Shown in pieces: positions 22,000-32,564 of a stretch of 64,000 nucleotides of DNA; position 1 is the stretch's first letter; every line of letters starts with the position of its first letter. Source of the DNA: Periconia sp. R9002 (taxonomy: Eukaryota > Ascomycota > Dothideomycetes > Pleosporales > Periconiaceae); the NCBI GenBank assembly GCA_023627715.1, contig JAMAHW010000037.1, positions 282,796 to 346,795 of the forward strand. Reading direction: 5' to 3'. The notes below the pieces were generated by a model. That model had not been told where the DNA came from. It searched no databases and saw only the letters and a program-made list of their open reading frames with translations. The translations under genes and the position numbers were made by a program.

Positions 22000-24159
22000 C
22001 TAGCTTGTCGAACTACTTCTTGCAATCCATTTCGCCAGCGCACCATTCATGACTCTCCTCGTTTCCCACACCACCTCCCACCCCTTCGCCTGCGACGGCG
22101 TCGTATGTCCCACATACACCTGCTGCGGATGTAACATGGCCTCGACCCACAACTCTCTCGGCTTAACAAACGCACTAAGCATCGGGTACAAGTCCTCGAA
22201 CACCAAACTTCCCAACACCTTGAGCTCGTTCTTGTAGCCCGGTGCCGTTTCGGCCAAGAGGGCGGGCCGGTACTCGGCGATGTCGATGAGTTTGAGGAAG
22301 CCGCCGAAGTCGCCGTGGGAGGGGATGGTGACGGTGGACGGGCCGGGAGGTGAGGGAGGGAGTGAGGAGGGAGGGGGGGACATGCAGGAGTTGAAGCATT
22401 CCGTGTCGATAACTAGGAAGTCTTCTCCCCAGTTGCGGCGGCGCATGTTTGGCGAATTGCGGAACCAGCGGAAATGGCTAGGTTATATCATAGTGATCAG
22501 CAAGCGTTCATGGTGTTTTTGATGGAGTACGTGGGAGATGATGGGTATTTGTAGAACATACCGTTTTGCGGCTTCGATGTCGTCGTGTGGTATTCCGCTA
22601 CCCTCCCCGCTGATGAATTGCAAGGCCATTCGATCCTTTATTCCTGGGAAGCCTTCTATACCTTGGCCACCGTGTAGAAAGTCGGTCAACAGTTTACTGA
22701 AAAAAGCTTCCCATTGCGCATGGGTTGGCGTGCGCGTAAGCTGGTATGCCACGAAGCCCCATTGCTGATCCTGAGGACCACCGTGAGCTAACGACCATTT
22801 GGTCCGCGAGTGAAGGATGTTGATCCAATGTTCGCGGGCTATGTGCTTCCGCTCTCCTCGTAATTGCCGGCGAACTTCTGCATTCTTTTCCATGCTTTCG
22901 TTCACGATGGCGTTCATCGCTTCGGCATTTCTTCGCCCCCCTTCGATGTCATCAACGAATTGCTCCGCCGCTGGCCATGACATGGCCCCTGATATTTCCT
23001 CCCTCTGCTCCTGACGAAACGGGACAGGAAACAACGAGCCCACGACTTTCGAGTCAGATGGCGAGGCTGTAAAACCTTTGAACCCGTCAAGCGGTATCAT
23101 GAGGGCGAAATCAGCGAACCCGAGAAGGCGCGTGAGGTCAGAAAAGCACTCTCCAAATGCCACGGCTTCATCGTAACTTGCTGCAGATCCGCGCTCTTGA
23201 ACGGCAGCATTATACGAAGCCTGCGCGGCTGTGACAAAGCCCACCACATGATCGTGCAGCCAATTGTGAGTGCGCGACACCATGGTCTCGAATACCGACG
23301 TCATGAACTGCAGCCACAAGGCTTTCAAATCGACCTTCTCCTCGATATTCATGCGCGTGCGCCGCGTGTTGATAGCTCTTTGAAATAGATCCAAGTTGTC
23401 CGCTACCGCGTTGAAAAGCTCCTTCACCATCTTCAACACCTCGGGGTCACCCAACCACAAAAAACACCTTACAATCTTGAACATGAACTCAATGAAAAAG
23501 TGCCAATTTCGCCAATTATCGAGTTTCTTCGCTTTGAAACGGCCCTCGCTCATGGGCGTCATGCCTTGCCACAGCCTGGTCAATAGCAAATCAGAGTGGC
23601 ATGGGGTGCTAGGAGTGTATTTTCCTGCCGTCGCCAAAATGTCTTCTTGCAGTGAAACAGAGGTTTGGGGGTAGATAGGCACGGGAGACCATTCGGAATA
23701 CGGCTTCACCATAAGTGGGACCTCGTCTTCGTGGAGTAGAGGCAGTGTTGTCTTGACTCCGGTATGAGGCAAAGTGCCTTCGAAGAGGAAGTCGGTCAGA
23801 TAATATAGCACTTTGAGAGGAATCACGGGCTTGACTGTTGTCATGTGTAACGAGAATCCATCAGCGATTGACGTCCCCACGGGAGGCAGAAATTAGGGAG
23901 GTGTACCAATTTCAAGTTTTTGAATGGATTCGTGGTCGAAGCCCTTGACTCCTGGCGGCAAGCTTCCAGGGGGTCTGAACTGCTCCAAGGTGCGTGCGAA
24001 CCTGTACAGTGCCATCAGGTCGCGAAATCCATCGCCGGATGAGGCCATTGCTGAAAAAATCCGCCCGGTGTGGAGGATGTTACTTGCCCACGATACCGGA
24101 GCGGCAGGCAGAGTTATATGTGCATCGCGTCGACAACGCGGAGGATCGCAACATGCCAT
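22000..24159 (-). CDS. unknown 667-aa fungal protein
   Basis: Three exons join in phase: 24159-23907, 23834-22562 and 22477-22000. No named domain was recognised. There is no signal peptide, and the sequence reads as a soluble, helix-rich protein. The C-terminal 230 residues begin HGGPQDQQWGFVAYQLT and run through WEAFFSKLLTDFL to GEDFLVIDTECFNS. They resemble a pattern common in fungal hypothetical proteins, in which a GFV-Y-R/L strand, a tryptophan helix and a late VVD acidic strand are conserved; its function is unknown to me. The middle third has a long run of Trp-rich helices around KLDNWRNWHFFIEFMFKIV. An alternative start is the Met at codon 39 (24045). It lies directly downstream of the kinase-like gene on the same strand. 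Confidence 0.75.
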
Positions 24160-24372
24160 TTTGAGCCCGGTGGTGCCTAAATGTTGTCCGCGCTAGACTA
24201 TGTTCGAGCGAGGCAGTCGCCGCCAAGAACATGCTCTTTCTCATACAAAACACCCAAGCTTTCCGATAATGAGTTGGGAATTTTCCGTATCTAGGTGAAG
24301 TAAAAATACATATTATATTGACTCGGAAAAATGACACATCGCTAAAAAAAATACACTCTACACATTTCTTTC

Positions 24373-25530
24373 CTACCACTCATTCTCCAACAGCTCCTTC
24401 GCAGACGGCCGAACCCTCCAATCAAGCTTCATAATCCTGCAAGTGAACTCCTTGTCTTCCTTAATAACCTCCCTCCCAGTAATCCATTGGAAAGGTGTAA
24501 AGTCTTTCCCAGGTAGCTCATTTATAAGCCAAGTCACCACGTGCTCATTCTTCTCGCTGATCAATTCCGCAAATTTTGCGAGGAAAGGTCCAAAGTAGCG
24601 ATACTGGTGTTTCCAAACTTCGAGGTTATACTCGTCATGGTCCCGGTCGACGCGTTTTGGCCGAAAAATGTTGAAGTCGCCGCCGTAGATGAGGCTGATG
24701 AGCTGGGGTGGAATTGTTAGTGTTTGTGGGCTAGAATGGAATGATTGCCAACGTTGAGTAGGACACTCTACCAAAGCGAAGTACTAAGAGAAGGACGACC
24801 TACCACGGTACCGAATGACCACATGTCCGTAGCTGTGTTCCACGGTTCATTCAGCAGCATTTCCGGCGACGACCACATTGGAGACCCCACGAACGTCCCT
24901 GATGTAGCCCATTCCGAATCAGCGGGGTAGCAGCCCCCTAAATCCCCCAATTGAACGTCCGAGAACCTCACATCACTAACTTTTTGAAGGTTCACGGAAA
25001 CGTTATCTAGTTTTACATCTGGTTTTTGTTCTAGTCAGTTGTCTGTGGCTGAACAATTTGCGCAGGTCGTGTACCTGTATGTACATAGTCATCCTCATGA
25101 AGAACCTTCAACGCTTCCAAAACACGTCGCGAAACGTATTTTATCTCTTTTCTGCTCAGTGGTCGTTCGATTGAAGCTTGGAGGATATCGCTTTCCAGAT
25201 ACTTCAGAGCGATCGTTGTAGGAGTAGCTGGGTCCTGTATCAAGCATAGGTCGAATGAACGGGGTGCGATGCTGAAAACGTTTGAGGACGTTTCGTTCAT
25301 TTTCTACTCTCGGATGCCTTTCGACGCTTTTGATCGGGACGGTTTCTTGTGCTTGGTTGCTGGGGAATTATGAGGACTGGAGGCGCGTAGGGAGGTGGTT
25401 CAGGGGCCTTCTGGTGACGTACGTACCTGGCAAACCACACGGTTTCATAGACTTGCTTTCTGATGGTGTATTTTCCTAGTGTGCCTTTTAGGATTTGTCC
25501 TGTTCGGAAAAGCGATGGCATTACGGCCAT
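24373..25530 (-). pseudogene. serine/threonine protein kinase-like gene with a frameshift
   Basis: Four exons on the minus strand: 25530-25427, 25359-25075 (contains the lesion), 25018-24804 and 24702-24373. Exon 2 starts with NQAQETVPIKSVERHPRVEN, including the ATP-site Lys in VPIKSV, and runs to IRPMLD. The next conserved block, IQDPATPTTIALKYLES, is in a different frame, offset by one base, near 25,235-25,245. After that the gene is intact: VHTDVKLDN catalytic loop, LGDLG in the DFG position, SPEMLL, TDMWSFGTV, and a full C-lobe ending LLENEW. The family is a fungal kinase-like group of about 300 aa. It is a recent pseudogene or a sequencing error. Without the frameshift reading, a 293-aa product lacking the lysine strand could be made by using donor 25422 and acceptor 25304, but that would discard a well-conserved segment. 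Confidence 0.7.
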
Positions 25531-25866
25531 TTTGGCCAGGCTCGGTACTGCGTTGCATGAGATTGGGTGAACGGTATAGAACCTTAAGATGTGAACGAAT
25601 GAGTGTTGACGACACGTTGATAATGTATTTCAATTGGAGATGGATCTGATGTCTACAGATGTTGGATCGTCTAGGCTCTAGATTCATGTATCAATGATTG
25701 CAAATGGCGAAGTACAAGTTACCCGAGAGCGTACGAAGCTTGAGCTTTGACTACATCGTTTCAGGCAACCAGAGTTCAGCATCATTCAACGAGTACAAAA
25801 CCAAATCACAGTATTTGAAAATATCAATCGCAACTACATGGCACCATATAATCACCATAAGCCCAA
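25531..25866. other. intergenic region
   Basis: 336 bases between the kinase-like gene start and the 3' end of the SET-domain gene. Nothing recognised beyond promoter-like AT-rich sequence. Confidence 0.45.
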
Positions 25867-26943
25867 CTACAAGGCTTCACACCTTTCACACCCACAATCA
25901 AACCCCCAATTTCGCTTCAAAATCTGCATACGCTTCCCACGACTCAATCTCCTCTCCTCTCCACTCAAGTACGTGATGCACAGTTCATCGCCCTCCTCAA
26001 TATCTCTACCGGCCCGGAAATACCACACTCTGCCCTCGCGTGTCTTCTCGATAGTCGGTGCGCATGAGTGATTGAAGTAAGAAGCCGCAGGCCAACATCC
26101 ATAACCAAAAAACTCGGAGCCATCGTCCTCAAGCGAACGAATGCCGAAGGAATTGTGAGAATCTCGCGTAGAAAGAAGGCGTATTGTTTCCGCTGTAACG
26201 TGTGGTAGAAGAGGAAGCGGTAAGATAGCAAGGAGATGTAAATAGGTGCGCGTAAAAGCGTGGAGGTCGTCGGAACTGTGGTACGGAGTATTGTCGATGG
26301 CTAGAGATACGACGCGATCCCAGTCGTTCGGGTTCTTGTATTTCCAAAGAATACCACTGACGCAGAAGGACATGATATCGGGATTGACGGCCTGCATGAG
26401 AGCTTTTTGCACGGCCTTTCGATGTTGCTTTGTAGGCTTGCCCTCGCCTTCCACGTGGGCGACTCCGTTCCCGTTGCCCAAATTCCGTTCCCCGGCACGA
26501 GCGGCCCGTATCAACTCTGCTTGATCCTTCGTCCCTTCCCATGCTTCGTTGATTTCCTTTGCTTTGGGCCGCGGCATGTCAATTTCTACCAAATCCGAGT
26601 CCTCCTTGCTCCTCCCCTTGGCCAACTTCTCTACCGCTGTCCACGCTTGCACACCTATCCCACCAATCCGTTCCCTCCATTTTGCCTGACATTCCTCGCC
26701 ACAGAAGGCAAAGCCCGTGCTTTTATCGCGAACGCTGAGGTCTCTTCCGTATTCATAGCCGAAGCACTCTCCGCAGACTTCACGGCGGTATTCACGGAGT
26801 AGGACGTCGAGGGTGAGATCGTCGGACCGCCAGATGAGGCTTCCAAAAGGAATGTCTTGCGTTGCGAAGACAGCGCGTCCGCAATGAGGGGTGTCGCGGA
26901 TTTCGAAGAGTGGCGATTTTGGAGCACCGGGGGGAAGATCCAT
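25867..26943 (-). CDS. SET-domain protein (SMYD/SET6-like lysine methyltransferase)
   Basis: Predicted 358-aa protein in one exon. It begins with a SET-N segment (FEIRDTPHCGRAVFATQDIPFGSLIW). A four-cysteine cluster follows at C57, C60, C81 and C85, a reduced MYND-like zinc site, since the usual MYND finger has seven Cys and one His. The SET core follows: SYFNHSC at 289-294 and GDELCITYL with the catalytic Tyr. The post-SET cysteines CGCERC are at 350-355. These proteins transfer methyl groups from S-adenosylmethionine to lysines of histones or other proteins. An inserted Lys/Glu-rich linker lies at about 105-170. The gene ends four residues after the post-SET motif, as expected. Confidence 0.88.
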   Translation of the reverse strand: MDLPPGAPKSPLFEIRDTPHCGRAVFATQDIPFGSLIWRSDDLTLDVLLREYRREVCGECFGYEYGRDLSVRDKSTGFAFCGEECQAKWRERIGGIGVQAWTAVEKLAKGRSKEDSDLVEIDMPRPKAKEINEAWEGTKDQAELIRAARAGERNLGNGNGVAHVEGEGKPTKQHRKAVQKALMQAVNPDIMSFCVSGILWKYKNPNDWDRVVSLAIDNTPYHSSDDLHAFTRTYLHLLAILPLPLLPHVTAETIRLLSTRDSHNSFGIRSLEDDGSEFFGYGCWPAASYFNHSCAPTIEKTREGRVWYFRAGRDIEEGDELCITYLSGEERRLSRGKRMQILKRNWGFDCGCERCEAL

Positions 26944-27461
26944 GGCGAAACGTATGCGTTGAGGGTTGCTAAATGAGTAGATAGAAATAAGGCAGAAAAT
27001 CTATGCGTGTCTAATGATCGAATAACAAAATCTATGCACTCCGCGGAATGCTCTACTAAGAATCAATCTATGATGTCGCGTCCAGCGACAAAAAAAACGG
27101 AAGATGACGGCCGGGGTCAGTTACGTATGTCTCTACTACTCATTTTGGAAGCGGATAACGATGGTATGAAGGCGGCCATGATGATGTTAGTTCTGGATGG
27201 AAGAGGCGTTCACTAGGTGTCGAGAGAGTGTAGTGAGGGAGGAGAGGTTTCAAAAGGGCGACAAATTTGAGTGAGTGGGCGGTCTGGACCCTGAGATGGT
27301 GTAGCACAGGAGATAAGATTTTAGCGTCGGAGATATGTCAAAGATAACGATAAGACTTTGTGAGAAATATACCGTCGGATTGCGCCCAACGCTTCTAGTG
27401 ACTTTGAAGCTAAGACCTGATTACTAGTGTCGGTACGGTATGAACCAGCGAGACCCCCGCT
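26944..27461. other. intergenic region
   Basis: About 520 bases upstream of the SET-domain gene; nothing recognised. Confidence 0.5.
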
Positions 27462-27822
27462 ATGCCTATCTCGAGTAGAACCACCGCCGAAGAGGCACGC
27501 AAGGCCGTTTCTTTTAGCAGAGTAGATTGGGCCAGGTTCATAGTGAGAATACCCGTCGAACCGAACCCGAGGCGTGCTAATCTGACTGGCTTTGCGGATA
27601 TTAACCCGTCAAGAGGCGCGGCTCATAATAGAGACCTATCCAGATCGTAGCTGGGTGGCCATTCCCGCTAGCGAGAAATACAGTGTACGAGATCGTGTAA
27701 ACGATGCGCTGTCGAGGGAAGGTATACACGCCGTCGGCGACGATATGGTGGGATGGCGCAGTATGTACACTTTTGGACAATGGACCATCTACCGGAAGGC
27801 TTCCCGCTTAGATGCTCACTGA
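27462..27822 (+). pseudogene. possible gene fragment, frame-disrupted, unknown family
   Basis: Two overlapping frames together look protein-like. The first (27462-27650) reads EEARKAVSFSRVDWARF and PVEPNPRRANLTGF. The second (from 27592, stop at 27820) reads RQEARLIIETYPDRSWVAI, then VRDRVNDALSREGIHAVGDD and WRSMYTFGQWTIYRK. The second frame lacks a start and has a stop just upstream. The composition (Trp/Arg/Asp-rich, few rare residues) resembles real coding sequence more than a random frame. It may be the end of a decayed gene or an exon whose partner was not found. Not identified. Confidence 0.3.
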
Positions 27823-28272
27823 CTCGTATCCTCAAGTGTCCATGGCCATACGTGATTTGAAGCAATCAGCTGGTATGTGTTACACCGTAAGCCGTAGCGA
27901 AAGAGTCGTAGTTCACAGTAGAGGACTTCGCAGCGAGAACCGCTCGATTACATTCCAGTAGATCGTCGACACAAGATACAGTTGCGGTCGCAACTCCGAC
28001 TACGACGACCTTAGCGCAACCGGTCACTCGTCCTTTCGATCCTGTGCGGGACTTGTAAGCGAGCGCCATGGCAGATACGAAGAGCTGAGGAGCAAAGGTA
28101 GATCACATGCTTCTGTAGGGTACATGTTCGTTCCCGGATAACGACAATATCATTGAATGTAAAAATGGCCGTTGTTGGCTTGGGATTCATATATCGCTGT
28201 CACTCGGTCACACGTTAACAAGTAGGCCATCAAGCGTGAAGTCGTTACCGTCCATACTCACCAACCAGCTGG
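27823..28272. other. intergenic region
   Basis: About 450 bases; nothing recognised. Confidence 0.5.
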
Positions 28273-29475
28273 CTAACACGACACTCCGAAGTCCCTACAA
28301 ATCTCCCTGCCAACGGCTTTGATCCCTTCCACAATCCACAACTGCGCATTGCTAAAGACCAACACCTTTCCCGGCAAAAACGCAAAGTTGTTCGACTCCA
28401 CACCGATCCAAATCTTCCCAAGCAATGTGCCACCGGGGCTCCAAACGTGCAAACCATCCCCAGCACTGGCCCACACATTCCCATCCGTGTCCGTGTGAAT
28501 TCCATCCGGAAATCCGTTATCTACGTACGCAAATGTGCGACGGTTCGATAGTGTTCGTGCATCCTCTGATATATCAAAAGCATATATGGTACTGGGACGA
28601 GTGAAATTCTTGTCAAAGTTGACTGCACCTGTGTCGGTGACATAGAGGGTTTTGAGGTCCGGGCTGAATTCGAGGCCGTTGGATTGAGAGAAGCCATCTG
28701 CGACCACTGCGATCTCACCCGTCGAGGGCGTAAATCGATACACCTGGTTTGGAATTGTGGGGTTTGGGCGGAAGTGTTGGAAGTAGCCGTACTGAGCATC
28801 CGTGAACCAAAGATCTCCAGTTGCTGGGTGTTGGCGGATATCATTGATACTGGAGAAGTTGCGGCCCAGGTAGTTGTTCAATATGACTTGGGACTCGCCG
28901 GTGGAGGGGTCTACAGAAGTCAATTGCGAGTACGCGTTAAAATCGCCTTCGTCGCAGAAGATGAGACGCGGTGGCGTTGTTCCGTTGCTTTCGCTGCCGG
29001 GGGGATACCAGTTTGTGCCGCCATTGGCTTCGTTGACGTCCTTGTAGCGCTTAGAGGAAATTGAATAGTTGTTTCCGAGGTCGATGACCGTGACGTTAAT
29101 TGGGTTGTCTAAGGATTGGAAATTGGAAGTCACATAGATGGAGTTGGTTTTGCGGTTGTATGTTCCCATCTCGTGGAACGCTTGCCAGTCCAGGTCGTAC
29201 AATTGGCGCGCAGTTGCATTAGGCCCCAGGACGTTTGCACCAAAGGTCTCATTGTAACTCAGAAGTTTAATAGTGGTTGGGTTCGTGACATTGCTGGGAA
29301 GAATGTTGGAGAAGTAACCCGGGTTTGTGGCTATACCTAGCAGATCGACGTTGATGATGTTCGACATGCTGACCAGTGTAGTAGTGACAACTTTCCAAAT
29401 GATAGGTATCTCGATTGAATTGTAGGACAGGTGCGCGCCGGCATGTATATTTACGCCGTCGTACTCATCGAGCAT
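28273..29475 (-). CDS. SMP-30/gluconolactonase/LRE-like beta-propeller protein
   Basis: Predicted single-exon protein of about 400 aa with the SGL six-bladed propeller pattern. Recognised blocks are INDIRQHPATGDLWFTDAQYG, SNGLEFSPDLKTLYVTDTG and FPDGIHTDTDGNVWASAGDG, which supply the Asn/Asp metal ligands of lactonases in this fold. The family hydrolyses sugar lactones or related esters. The upstream part (LLSYNETFGANVLG, DLDWQAFHEMG) is typical of a large fungal subgroup that is usually secreted. Here the N terminus is unclear. ATG at 29475 gives a 36-residue lead with no clean signal peptide, while ATG at 29368 starts at MSNIINVDLLG. An undetected 5' exon with a signal peptide is possible. 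Many N-x-S/T sites favour secretion. Confidence 0.8.
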   Translation of the reverse strand: MLDEYDGVNIHAGAHLSYNSIEIPIIWKVVTTTLVSMSNIINVDLLGIATNPGYFSNILPSNVTNPTTIKLLSYNETFGANVLGPNATARQLYDLDWQAFHEMGTYNRKTNSIYVTSNFQSLDNPINVTVIDLGNNYSISSKRYKDVNEANGGTNWYPPGSESNGTTPPRLIFCDEGDFNAYSQLTSVDPSTGESQVILNNYLGRNFSSINDIRQHPATGDLWFTDAQYGYFQHFRPNPTIPNQVYRFTPSTGEIAVVADGFSQSNGLEFSPDLKTLYVTDTGAVNFDKNFTRPSTIYAFDISEDARTLSNRRTFAYVDNGFPDGIHTDTDGNVWASAGDGLHVWSPGGTLLGKIWIGVESNNFAFLPGKVLVFSNAQLWIVEGIKAVGREICRDFGVSC

Positions 29476-30160
29476 CCTTCCTCCTTTAAGCAGAGTGTAT
29501 GGTTCTATGACGTCCGCAACTGCAGGCACGCGTCAAATTCCCCGCGACCGGTGCAATTGACCCCTCAAAATCGAGCGGGTGCTGGACAGATTTTGCATCG
29601 AGCGGGGAAGGCGTCGACGAGCTATCGGCATTTGAAGGAATGGCAATGGGCTGGGGTAAAAACAGGTACCAAGTTCAGAGCGAATGAACGGGCCGATTCC
29701 GTCTTTGCTCCTGATCGACATCGTGGACTGTTCAAAGGGGAAAGGTGTGAAAATATCCGGAACGGTTCCGATGCCTCTTCCGGGTTGCAGCTATTGATCG
29801 ACCAAAGCAGGGGACATTGAACTCGAGTCTTCTGAAGTCACGGGTAAAAAGCAGAAGCAATGCGTTTGCCATGTTGCCCACAAAGCAACTGTAATAGCCT
29901 CAACATTTTCACCCCTCCGTATACAAGCAACATTGAACACTTCGCCTTCGATCTATACGTCGTTGAATTCCGCATACGGATAGGCTGATCTCAAAAACAC
30001 AAGCAGAAGTATATGGAAGGTAATTTCATGAATATCATTACTTATTTTTGGTATTCTACAGTCGATTACAGGTACACCAATTAACGGCTTGATAGAATGT
30101 GGTGGTTCAACAACCCCCCATTCGAGCTCTCGTATATCAACTCGGCCAATACATATTATC
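29476..30160. other. intergenic region
   Basis: About 680 bases between two minus-strand genes. Open frames here are unsupported. A missing first exon of the gluconolactonase-like gene could lie in the first 200 bases. Confidence 0.45.
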
Positions 30161-31327
30161 TTACCACCGTATTCGCCCGGCAATGCTCCTTTTACGTGTG
30201 GCCTCTGTTGGTCCTTTTGGTCCTAAAAAGCCCTCTGCGGCAACCAAAGACTCCCCTCTCGCTCGAATCGCTGCATCCACAATTTCAAGACTCGAAAAGT
30301 GTCCCATGGCGCCGACACCCCCATTCCAACTGCCCTGCACCAATGCCGCATTTTGATTCATGAGCGCGGCAACGTCATCACGAACGTCGGGCAGAATACC
30401 CGCAGCAGATCCCATCCACCTAGCCAGTGTCCCCTTAAACGACACCTGATCCAAATTGCAACTTCCATCGCCTTCGCATCGAGTTTCGAAGAGTGCTCCA
30501 TCGCGGACAAAATTGCGCTCTGCAGCAGCGATCAAGCCCCTTGTCCGATCAACCCACTTCGAATCTCCCGTCTGCGCAGCCATGACAGCGGCTCCGTTGA
30601 TGAAGACACCCGTGTTGTAGCTCCATTGGGGGTTGTTCACAACTGCGCAGTTCTCCGTATCGTCCACTCCATCGTACACATTAAAATCTCCATCGATAAG
30701 CTGCACGCTCACGACCCAATCGTACGCTTTTTCAGCCCAGGCCAAAGTATCGGCATCGCCGGTGAGTTTCGCCAGTCGTGCGGCAAGTTGGAAGAAGAGA
30801 CCGTTGGTGATGGTGGATTTGTAATGCCAACCATCTTTCCCGTTTCCGACGTTGATCTTCCACTTCAAGCCCCCTCCGCATGTCGAGCTGTCATATCGTG
30901 CCTTCTGCTCGTTGAACACATTCTGCGCGAGCGTGAGCCATTTCACCGCCCCAGGCGCCTCGGGGACGTTAGCTTCAGCAGCTGTAAGGGCAGCCATTGC
31001 CCACCACGCTTGGTCATCGTTGCCAGTAGCATCGCCCATCATAAAATCATTGGCGCCGGTTGCTTGGTTGAGAAGCGTGTTCGCAGCTAGCGCTTCGTAG
31101 GTTTTATCGCCAGTTGCGATGCCGTAGTTCAACAAAGCATCGATGGAGGAGCCAGATTCCCACCACCAAAACGGCCGTGGGAGGAGGGCAACGGATGGGT
31201 TTGAATAGGTTGATTTGAGGGAGAGGGCGATCTGTGCGGAGGTCGATATTAAGGATGAGGTTGATTGAGCGTTCGTAAGGATGGAGAACGTTGCTGTCGC
31301 GAGGGAAAGGTAGTGTAATGCTCGCAT
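30161..31327 (-). CDS. secreted GH76 alpha-1,6-mannanase-like protein
   Basis: Predicted 388-aa single-exon secreted protein of glycoside hydrolase family 76. It has an N-terminal signal peptide to about residue 20 (…SILTNA before QS). The family core follows: PFWWWESGSSIDALLNYG, then the catalytic Asp pair in GNDDQAWW (D104, D105), CGGGLKWKINVGNGKDGWHYKS, and WSYNTGVFINGAA. GH76 proteins act on alpha-1,6-mannan, and the yeast Dfg5/Dcw1 members cross-link GPI proteins into the cell wall. This copy ends in a basic tail (RKRSIAGRIRW) with no hydrophobic GPI signal, so a soluble secreted form is more likely. Start chosen at ATG 31327. Confidence 0.92.
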   Translation of the reverse strand: MRALHYLSLATATFSILTNAQSTSSLISTSAQIALSLKSTYSNPSVALLPRPFWWWESGSSIDALLNYGIATGDKTYEALAANTLLNQATGANDFMMGDATGNDDQAWWAMAALTAAEANVPEAPGAVKWLTLAQNVFNEQKARYDSSTCGGGLKWKINVGNGKDGWHYKSTITNGLFFQLAARLAKLTGDADTLAWAEKAYDWVVSVQLIDGDFNVYDGVDDTENCAVVNNPQWSYNTGVFINGAAVMAAQTGDSKWVDRTRGLIAAAERNFVRDGALFETRCEGDGSCNLDQVSFKGTLARWMGSAAGILPDVRDDVAALMNQNAALVQGSWNGGVGAMGHFSSLEIVDAAIRARGESLVAAEGFLGPKGPTEATRKRSIAGRIRW

Positions 31328-32564
31328 TTTCAAGTCGAAAAGAATGTAGTTGGTATAAATGTAAGATTAGAATGACCTGTTTCTGATGGGAGAAAAAAGA
31401 ATGTAGTGTTTGTATGTCTGATGAGACGGTAATGCGAACGAACAATGCGATCAAGCAAAGCGTTCTTGAAGAAATATGATAATAAAAAGAATGAATGAGT
31501 TGGATATAACAAAATACGCAACTCGCAACCCTCGGGGTCGAAAACGAACGAATGGACGGAACAGAAAAAGGCCAACAACGGTGAACCTCCAAAAGAGAAG
31601 CAAACACGAAGGGAAGATGTCGACAAGTACTTAAAGACACACTTTCTCCTCACATAATCCCTCAATGCAATACTTGTGGACATCAAACAATGCCCCTACA
31701 TAGCACGCTTACCACAGAAAACTACTCGCCTGGTTTTTCATAAGCAGTCAGCCTCTATGCATGAGAAACGATGCTGGGCAGGCTCCACTTCCTTCCTTCG
31801 CGCGAACCGAACGAAACGCGCAACAGCTCCCGTAAACGGTACTGATCCAATCTCGAGATAGACTTTTGATGCGTCGAGAGATATTGTTAAGGTGTTATCC
31901 CTACCTATATTCCTCGATAGTGAAGAAACGTTTGGGTGAGGGTTTACCGCTTGTTGTTACCTCGTGGCATTGACCTGGCAGCCATCTCAGTGCTATCTTG
32001 ATCCTCCCTAATACTTTTCCCTTTCCATCAATCCCAATTCATACCACGACAACATACACGCAGTGCAACGAGATACCCTCAAAATCGCCATCAACCAACC
32101 TCATCTCAATTTTTTCTTGAAAATAAATTAGAAAACCACTCTCGCCGCCCACCGTTCACCCGCCGCTAAATGCTCACAGGTGGCCCGCGCACCCCCAAGT
32201 TTCATATCATGAAATTAACCGAGATAACACAGGGGAGGTGTCAGTTGATGCGTTCACGCAAACAGCTGTCAAACGCGGGATTTAGTTCATCAGATTGGCT
32301 ATATTTGGAGGGCTGTGTAGTTTATGCATGTGCGGTGGGTTTTTGGTGGGGGCTTTCTCTTGCGCATGAACGCTTTGTGGAGGGGGGACAGCTACCTAGC
32401 TGCGTACCTGTGGGGGCGCGCATGAGAGGATTGTTCTTTGTGCAGGACGTTTGGCGGTTGATTAGAAACTTCAAAGTACATATATTTGTATTCTGGGTTG
32501 ACATCAAGAAAGAAACAAAAGAAACACTTATCAGTTACAATTTAGACATGAACATCGGATATGC
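31328..32564. other. intergenic region
   Basis: 1.24 kb upstream of the GH76 gene; no exon or RNA gene supported. Confidence 0.5.

Noticed and set aside
25303..25423. Intron model (donor 25422, acceptor 25304) giving an unbroken kinase
   Set aside because: It discards the well-conserved segment with the catalytic lysine, so a frameshift is the better explanation.
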